Origin: Cylindrodendrum hubeiense
Taxonomy: Eukaryota > Ascomycota > Sordariomycetes > Hypocreales > Nectriaceae
Direction: 5' to 3'
Assembly: GCA_014621425.1 (NCBI GenBank)
Contig: JAANBB010000051.1
Span: forward strand, 62,001-126,000
Length of the DNA: 64,000 nt
Below the pieces are notes generated by a model that ran no database searches, had not been told where the DNA came from, and saw only the letters and a list, made by a program, of their open reading frames with translations. Made by a program: the position numbers and the translations under genes. Shown here piece by piece: positions 58,167-64,000 of this stretch; the stretch's first letter is position 1; every line of letters starts with the position of its first letter.

Positions 58167-58709
58167 TCAGACTTTTAAAAATTCCCATAAAGTTGTTCCA
58201 TGGTCGGTTCTTGTTAGCCTCCTCCCATTCTCCGTGGTGCTGATCATCTTCATTGCGTGAAAATAGTATGGAATCAAGAGCTGGTAACCACCCTCAGGAT
58301 GCAGTCTGGGAAGCATCAACTCCCAGCCGTTAAGCTTCGAAGCTGAAGCACGTACACCGTTACCACCATCATGGCCCATGTACACCCGCGATTTCATGTT
58401 GTAGAACGCAACATAATTGTTGCTGTCGACGCAGAGCCAATGATTGTTCGCGTCGGGATTCTCTTTGATGTCTTGAACAACAAGGCCTTGTTTGTTAAGA
58501 GTAATTGCCCGATCAGACCCTTTTTCAACAATTATGTATGTGTCGCCTGGCCACGGTACTGCAGAGAAGCGGCCATCCCAAGGTCCATCGATAACAGTAG
58601 GGTCGCTGAGGGGTGTGGCCGCCGTGAAGCCAGCTATCGAGGACTCTGGTGTCATATCGTTCTGATCAGCTCTCAAAATCATCTTAAAGGTGTGAGGTCC
58701 TTGGGACAC
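58167..58709 (-). CDS. small beta-trefoil (fascin/ricin-B-like) protein of unknown function
   Basis: A single frame on the minus strand, 180 residues. After a poorly conserved N-terminal 45 residues the protein has repeated beta-type segments: WDGRFSAVPWPGDTYIIVEKG, RAITLNKQGLVVQD, HWLCVDSNNYVAFYN, RVYMGHDGGNGVRAS, WELMLPRLHPEGGYQLLIPY and GTTLWEFLKV. The three-fold pattern of W/F-hydrophobic strands with GHDG turns suggests a beta-trefoil fold. Similar small proteins are widespread in Aspergillus and Penicillium without a known role. No signal peptide is seen, so a cytosolic location is likely. The start could be later, near the conserved WDGRF block. It lies tail to tail with the UbiA gene. 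Confidence 0.7.
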   Translation of the reverse strand: MSQGPHTFKMILRADQNDMTPESSIAGFTAATPLSDPTVIDGPWDGRFSAVPWPGDTYIIVEKGSDRAITLNKQGLVVQDIKENPDANNHWLCVDSNNYVAFYNMKSRVYMGHDGGNGVRASASKLNGWELMLPRLHPEGGYQLLIPYYFHAMKMISTTENGRRLTRTDHGTTLWEFLKV

Positions 58710-59400
58710 ATAAAACTAATTAATACAAAAATGCCACAGATTCCTCTCGGCTATCCGAGGGCCTTTTTGGTTCAAAGAATGCGCACAGATGTGAGGCTTT
58801 ATTTCAAGTAACTGGGCTTCGTCATGGGTTTCAGCTGATAGAAGGTGAGCGGGGTTCACCTCGTTAAATAACTATTTTCTCTCATAGCGTAGACACATGC
58901 TTATATGCATTGACTAGGATGGCCAGAGACGTACTAATTATAAAACTGTCCTACTACCAACATGCAGAGGTAGACAGCAAAAGATCAGGGACTGACGATT
59001 TCTAAAAGCTCTGACAGGTATGATATGATCACAACAATACATCCATAACGATCACGTATTGTTATGATGATATGTTATTCTAGCACTGATGAAACCGCCA
59101 TCAGGTTAATGAATATACCAATAGATGCAGAGAGTAGAACTTGTAGAAACGAACCGGATAAAGTGTGCAGCCCTCTTTACAATAAAGCGTAATGAATCAT
59201 GTAGAGGTTATCGTCCACAGCAAGGTTGAAATTTGAAGTGCTGAATTGAGAACTGAAGATATCAATGGTTTAAATACCACATTATACGGGGAGAATACAT
59301 TGATTCAATACCACTATTCCTCGACACCTGTCCCCGTCACTCCCAAGACCCTCTAGGAGCCCCCTTCTCTTCCCATATTGATAGTTGACCAAGAGAGCAA
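58710..59400. other. intergenic region without a supported gene
   Basis: AT-rich sequence between the trefoil-like gene and the Zn2Cys6 gene. No recognisable gene. Confidence 0.5.
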
Positions 59401-61154
59401 CTATACATATGATGGGAGGGTCCTGTTAGAGCTTATTACGGCGTTCATTAAGCCGAAGTAGTTGACCAATAGTTCACCGTCCGCATACAGATCCTGCTGC
59501 ACCCAAATTGACTTGATCTCGGCGCGCAACCCTGTCATGCTGCGAACCCGAGCAGCCTTCTCGGTCCTGTCCATGAGGTCAAGGATATTAGCTCTTTGCT
59601 CCTCTGTCCGCGCCTCACAGGCAAGAATGAACAAGGGGAAGAAATGATCGCAAGAAGTTGCGTGAATGGGCCCAGCGAACGCCCTTTCTATTAGGTAGTC
59701 CAGCATTGCGGGTGGTTCCCATGGGCTCTGTGAAGCGCGTACGAGGTAGATAAGCGTAGCCATCTGGTACAGCTCTACCGGTATCATGATGTCAGCATCC
59801 GCCTCATTTATGGTCGGTGTGGCAGGGAGGTTTATAATCCTCCACTCAAGTGTTTTAAGGCGGTCTTTGTATCCCTTATCGTGGCTCTCTGGGTCCAATG
59901 GATCGAGCAACGTGTCGCATGTCTCAGATAGCAGGTTTAATATTGCATGAGCAGGATTTGAGGAACGTAGGGTCTGTAGTTAGGTATCAGCACTTGATAA
60001 TGGAACCGTCAGTGAATCCTTTCAGGGGACATACAGGTCTGTCTTTTATTAAAGGCAAATACTGGACGTTTATGGGGTCTGATTTATTCGAATCCGCGGC
60101 CCCTAAAGTCGCTGATTTGTGGTTCCAATGATGCATGGCAAACCTAGATAGTGCGTTATGATAGTAAACCCAATCAACAATATGGCCAAAATCACTTCGA
60201 TTTGATTGCTGCTCGAGGCCAACCTCTTGGATGATATCGATAGCTCCTCGAACATACCAAAGCCACTCGCCAGAACCTTCTGATGGTAACATGATCTACA
60301 CAAAATTGTTAATCTCAATGGGTTCATTTCCCACGTACATATCCGTAACCCACCTCGAAGGTTCCGAGTAACATGCACGTAGCAACATGTTGAGCAGCCT
60401 CCACTGAGCTGAGGGCTCCCGCCTTCGTCGAAGCAGACAGTGCATGGAGAGCAGACACCTTGAATTGAACAGCGTCGATATGGAGTCCGCTACGATGGAG
60501 GGAAGAGACAGCAAGCAGCGCATAGAAAAGAGCGCGTCCCGAAATGGTGTTATGTGTGAGCGCCATGCGTGTAAGCGAATCTCGGATGTGCGATGTCGTT
60601 GAATGAAACGCAGCTAACGAGAGGTAGGCGGTATCGCAAACTAGTCGGCATAAATCGTGAGCTGGTCGTACTTCTATCCAAAAACACACCTTGCAGCTTA
60701 CAGTAATGCACTAGGTCCATGTGCTTCACTCCTGGTTGGGGTTGCCTCGGTAACTTGAGAGTGAGTTGGGCCAGGCGTGGATGTTGCAAGCCCCCGAGAG
60801 TCTGTAGGGACAAATGACGATGCAGTTCAATATCACGCCAAGTCGTGTTGACGAACTGGACGTTGGTGCCTTCGCGCAGATATGGACTGTCTGACGGCAA
60901 CGTCTCCAAAATCGCACGCCTCTTGTCGTTGTCCCTCGGCCACGATAAGCGCAGTCCATACCCTTGGCATTCTCGTTGGGCTCGGGTACATTTGCGGCAA
61001 CTAGGCAGGGCCCGGTCACATTGGATCTTTCGTGCTGAGGAAACGGGGTTAGGCAAAGTTGATTGATTATGTCCGGAGCCATGTCATGTATGCAGCTTCA
61101 CCAACCTTTACACGTCCAGCAGCCTTTCTTAGCCTTGATCGTGTCGATGGACAT
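59401..61154 (-). CDS. Zn2Cys6 transcription factor with Fungal_trans_2-like domain
   Basis: Five exons on the minus strand: 61154-61106, 61034-60702, 60640-60354, 60295-60035 and 59973-59401, 500 residues. Exon 1 encodes MSIDTIKAKKGCWTCK and joins ARKIQCDRALPSCRKC. The zinc cluster is Cys12, 15, 22, 29, 32, 39 (CX2CX6CX6CX2CX6C). The C-terminal half has RMALTHNTISGRALFYALLAVSSLHR and EAAQHVATCMLLGTFE, typical of the Arca-like/Fungal_trans_2 group, and a WRIINLP segment near residue 340. Introns 1, 3 and 4 (71, 58 and 61 nt) are well formed; intron 2 is the least certain, with several possible acceptors. Its placement between the UbiA and NmrA-like genes makes it a candidate pathway regulator. 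Confidence 0.83.
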
Positions 61155-61834
61155 GGTATCTCGGACAAAACAATGAGTCCGGGCGGGGTACTACCAACAG
61201 CTTATTCGAGTGCAAGATGAAGAATTAATAATCAACTGGGTGACCAAGTTCCATGGGAATGTGGTTGACATTCGCAAAAAGTTACTCGACGTGGGGTCAC
61301 CCTTTTATTATCCCTTGTTGACCCTTTTCATTCGCCTCCGACCCAGCCGCTCAGACCCACCAGGTGCAACTTTCTCCGAGACAGCGTCAGTTGGGCATTT
61401 GTCATCATTCAATGTCCGTCAGATCGAGATCCGATGCCCCACTAAACTAAGGGATGACAATTTAACCCGCTCATATGCCCGCGCAAACTGTATGGAAACC
61501 TGCCTACCCTTTAGTTCTATCACAGCCGTGCCCACATCCTTGCCAAGGGACCAATAAGGATCCTAGTCCTCAGATGATGCCGGACAAGCACGAAGCCCGA
61601 CAGTTCCAGTAGATGCTGCCGTACAACTGGTCACCAGAGGAAAACTTGTGGATTCTCAATGAGCTACAACTCATGGATGCGCTTGATTGCTCGAGTGCTC
61701 GTGTCAACTTGACGGGTATATAAACGTAGCCAGTTTCCCTCCTCGAACTAACTGATCTCTAGACAGATTCACATCATAGTATCTACTACTGAACCACTTT
61801 CATCTCATTCATATTTTCCACCATACCTGCAACC
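61155..61834. promoter_or_regulatory. divergent promoter region between a Zn2Cys6 gene and an NmrA-like gene
   Basis: A 680-bp spacer between two start codons pointing away from each other. TATATAAA at 61717-61724 lies about 110 bp before the NmrA-like start. A plus-strand frame at 61210-61557 has no recognisable domain. Confidence 0.5.
61717..61724 (+). promoter_or_regulatory. TATA box of the NmrA-like gene
   Basis: TATATAAA about 110 bp upstream of the ATG at 61835. Confidence 0.55.
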
Positions 61835-62755
61835 ATGGCTACCTACCTTGTCACACAGGCAACTGGCCAACAAAGCCAATCGGTTATCACGCACCTCCTG
61901 GCATCGGGCGCCAAAGTCCACGCAGTTGTTCGTGATCCCCAGAAGATCCCGCCAATCTTGGAAAGTCCAGGAGTGACGATATTCAAAGGGGAAAGTGTCA
62001 ATTTCGAACAAATCTTTGAAGCCGCGCAGGGTTGCCAAGGAGTTTTCTTGAACACTTTTCCCATCCCGGGTTTAGAGGCCCAGCAGGCAAAGACTGTCGT
62101 TGAGGCAAGCAAGAAGGCAGGAGTCGACACTATTGTTGCATCCACGACCTTGTACACTGGCACCAGGTCTATGTGGGATGACGCCGTGACGGAGGAACTT
62201 GGGCTGCGCGGCTACTTTCTTTCTAAATCCGAGGTTGAGGATGCAGTGCGCGGAGCCGGTTTCACAGCCTACACGATTCTTCGGCCAGCATTCATTCATT
62301 TTGACTTCATGTTGCCAAGCTCCAGTGGGAACTTTCCCAAACTCGCGACACACGGAGAGCTGGACCACGCATACACCGATGAGGCCAGGATGCTCTATAC
62401 AGATGCAAACGACATTGGCGGCTATGCCACGGCGGCCTTTCAGAATCCCGCAAAATTCGCCGGTCAAGAGATTGAGCTTGGCAACGAAAACTTGACCATT
62501 AAAGAGGTCCGCGATATCGTTGCGAGAGTCAGTGATAGAAACGTCCAGGAGAAGAAGCGGAGCCCCGCGGAAATCGAAGAGGCAAAAACCACACTCTTTG
62601 GTCAGCGATTTCATCTCTGGGCAAACGTCAAGGATCTCAGCACTGTATCAAAGGCTGCCAAGGAAGTACAGGCTAACTTCGGTATGCCCTTTACTTCTCT
62701 TGAAGCGGCTTTGCAACGGGACAGAGTTCGTCTTCTGGAGTGCTTGCCAGTTTAG
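61835..62755 (+). CDS. NmrA-like family NAD(P)-binding protein
   Basis: A single exon of 306 residues. The N-terminus has VTQATGQQSQSVITHLL, the Rossmann loop of the NmrA/atypical SDR group (ATGxQ), followed by VHAVVRDP, which often sets NADP preference. Mid-protein segments GVFLNTFP, VDTIVASTTLYTG and YTILRPAFIHFDFM follow the NmrA pattern; the catalytic Tyr-X3-Lys of classical SDRs is not evident, although a YFLSKSEVE stretch aligns with the active-site region of some relatives. Members are either redox-sensing regulators (as with NmrA in nitrogen control) or reductases in secondary metabolism. Direct regulation by the divergent Zn2Cys6 gene is possible but unproven. Confidence 0.9.
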   Translation: MATYLVTQATGQQSQSVITHLLASGAKVHAVVRDPQKIPPILESPGVTIFKGESVNFEQIFEAAQGCQGVFLNTFPIPGLEAQQAKTVVEASKKAGVDTIVASTTLYTGTRSMWDDAVTEELGLRGYFLSKSEVEDAVRGAGFTAYTILRPAFIHFDFMLPSSSGNFPKLATHGELDHAYTDEARMLYTDANDIGGYATAAFQNPAKFAGQEIELGNENLTIKEVRDIVARVSDRNVQEKKRSPAEIEEAKTTLFGQRFHLWANVKDLSTVSKAAKEVQANFGMPFTSLEAALQRDRVRLLECLPV

Positions 62756-64000
62756 TGCCACACACTGAGTCGATGTGTGCCGCCGCCGTTTGGCAGCTAG
62801 CATGATGCGGAAAACCAGGCCTTAAGCTTGAGGCTCCGGTTCCGGGCTGAAGAGTCAAACCTCCCACGTCCACGTGGGTCGCAGCCCTTACAGTTCTGCG
62901 TCTACGACCGTCAGATAGATTATCAACCTTTACACATACCTTCGGAATACCCTCAAATACGTGACATAGTAACCCTATCCACATCAGAACATTTCCCTTG
63001 AGACGTTAACACATTAATTGTGGAAGACCAATTCACGATTGAGGATAGAGTGTTGGTAGAGTATGGATAGTTGTGGCATTTGTTTTTGTATGACACCCGT
63101 CGTCCATGCGCGTTCTTTCATTAAATAAAATAAGAATACAGGCCTTTTTCCTAACAATACCTCCGTGATACTTAACACCGGGCACTTAACACCGGGCTAA
63201 TAAGAACCAGTCTACCAAGCACCTGCGATTTGACAAGGGCTATCATTGCGCGTAACCCGACTGTCCGTTCCGCATCATAAACCGGAGGAAGATGATCACG
63301 CGCCGGATCTTGGCCGACTATAAAACGAGTGATTAGGTGGAGATCACACCGGCACTATTCTCTGGTAGTCGGTATGAGAGATACTGGGTTGTGGTAATGG
63401 ACGGGTAGGGGCGGCGAGGTGTCACAACCCATACCACGACATAGGCCGTCGGCTACATCAGATGCAAAATGCCTGGCCTCATAGATTTCACTTCTACCAA
63501 TAGCGGCAAGAGTGAGACTTAGTGACATGGCAGACTACAGCCTATACCGGCTTCTATGCAGGCTCAACCACGTGACAGGTTGATGAAAACATATATTGCG
63601 GAATCCAGCACAGCGGCCCACATTCATCAATCTCCTGTAAGACGCATTAGAGATTGTTTAGTTGCACATGCGTTCCTTTCATTCTTCAACATGTCCGTTC
63701 ACCAATTGACAATCATGCCTCCGCACTCGTAAACTCCTTTGGCAGGCATGTCAGTTTGCCTCGTTCGGCTATCTGCGCTTTCACCTACATCAGCTGTAAC
63801 CATTGTCTGGTTCTTTGGACTTATGTAATTTAGACACTGTCCCTCCATTCGTTACCATCTCGGATGAATGGAGTCCTCTGTATGGGAACCCGCCGAAACA
63901 TTTTCTCATAAACGGCATAGTCTGTTGCATCTGATGATCAAGAAGGTAGGGGCATTGATGAAGTGCGAGATGTGCTTGGATTCATGACTAGCTAGAGGCC
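62756..64000. other. window end, no supported gene
   Basis: About 1.2 kb with short frames only. A 14-bp direct repeat (CTTAACACCGGGCA-like) occurs at 63171-63184 and 63185-63198. The next gene may begin beyond the window. Confidence 0.45.

Overview
The window comes from a filamentous ascomycete, most likely an Aspergillus/Penicillium-type Eurotiomycete. Nearly every gene can be read only by splicing short introns (about 45-90 nt) with GTAnGT-like donors, CTAAC/CTGAC-like branch sites and YAG acceptors. The gene families are also typical of such fungi: Zn2Cys6 regulators, HET-domain proteins, PTH11/rhodopsin-like receptors and a rhamnogalacturonan lyase. There is no operon structure, no bacterial-type signal and no CRISPR array. 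All exon boundaries were derived by hand from reading frame, splice consensus and family motifs.

Left arm (0-16 kb): a possible flavin monooxygenase relic, a RidA-family protein, a Zn2Cys6 regulator divergent from an omega-like glutathione transferase (glutathionyl-hydroquinone reductase type), a second Zn2Cys6 regulator divergent from a class-3 O-methyltransferase, a secreted type-B carboxylesterase and a triose-phosphate/nucleotide-sugar transporter-family gene with a probable 6-nt microexon. The two regulator-enzyme pairs look like a small aromatic/quinone-handling module.

Middle (16-43 kb): an allantoate-permease-like MFS transporter with a three-copy 19-bp-spaced repeat upstream, a PTH11-like receptor, a single-span protein with a Cys-rich extracellular domain, a FAD monooxygenase with an apparent one-base frameshift in its FAD-binding loop, a HET protein, a second PTH11-like receptor, a GMC oxidoreductase, an SDR and a secreted serine carboxypeptidase.

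Right arm (43-64 kb): a second HET protein with CxxC motifs, an AT-rich gene of unknown function, a metallo-beta-lactamase-fold protein, a decayed amine-oxidase fragment beside a secreted rhamnogalacturonan lyase, and then a group made of a UbiA-type membrane prenyltransferase/terpene cyclase, a small beta-trefoil-like protein, a Zn2Cys6 regulator and an NmrA-like protein. This last group is the best candidate for an undescribed small biosynthetic locus. Intergenic regions are long (0.3-3.3 kb), which suggests an accessory, possibly subtelomeric or secondary-metabolism-rich segment.
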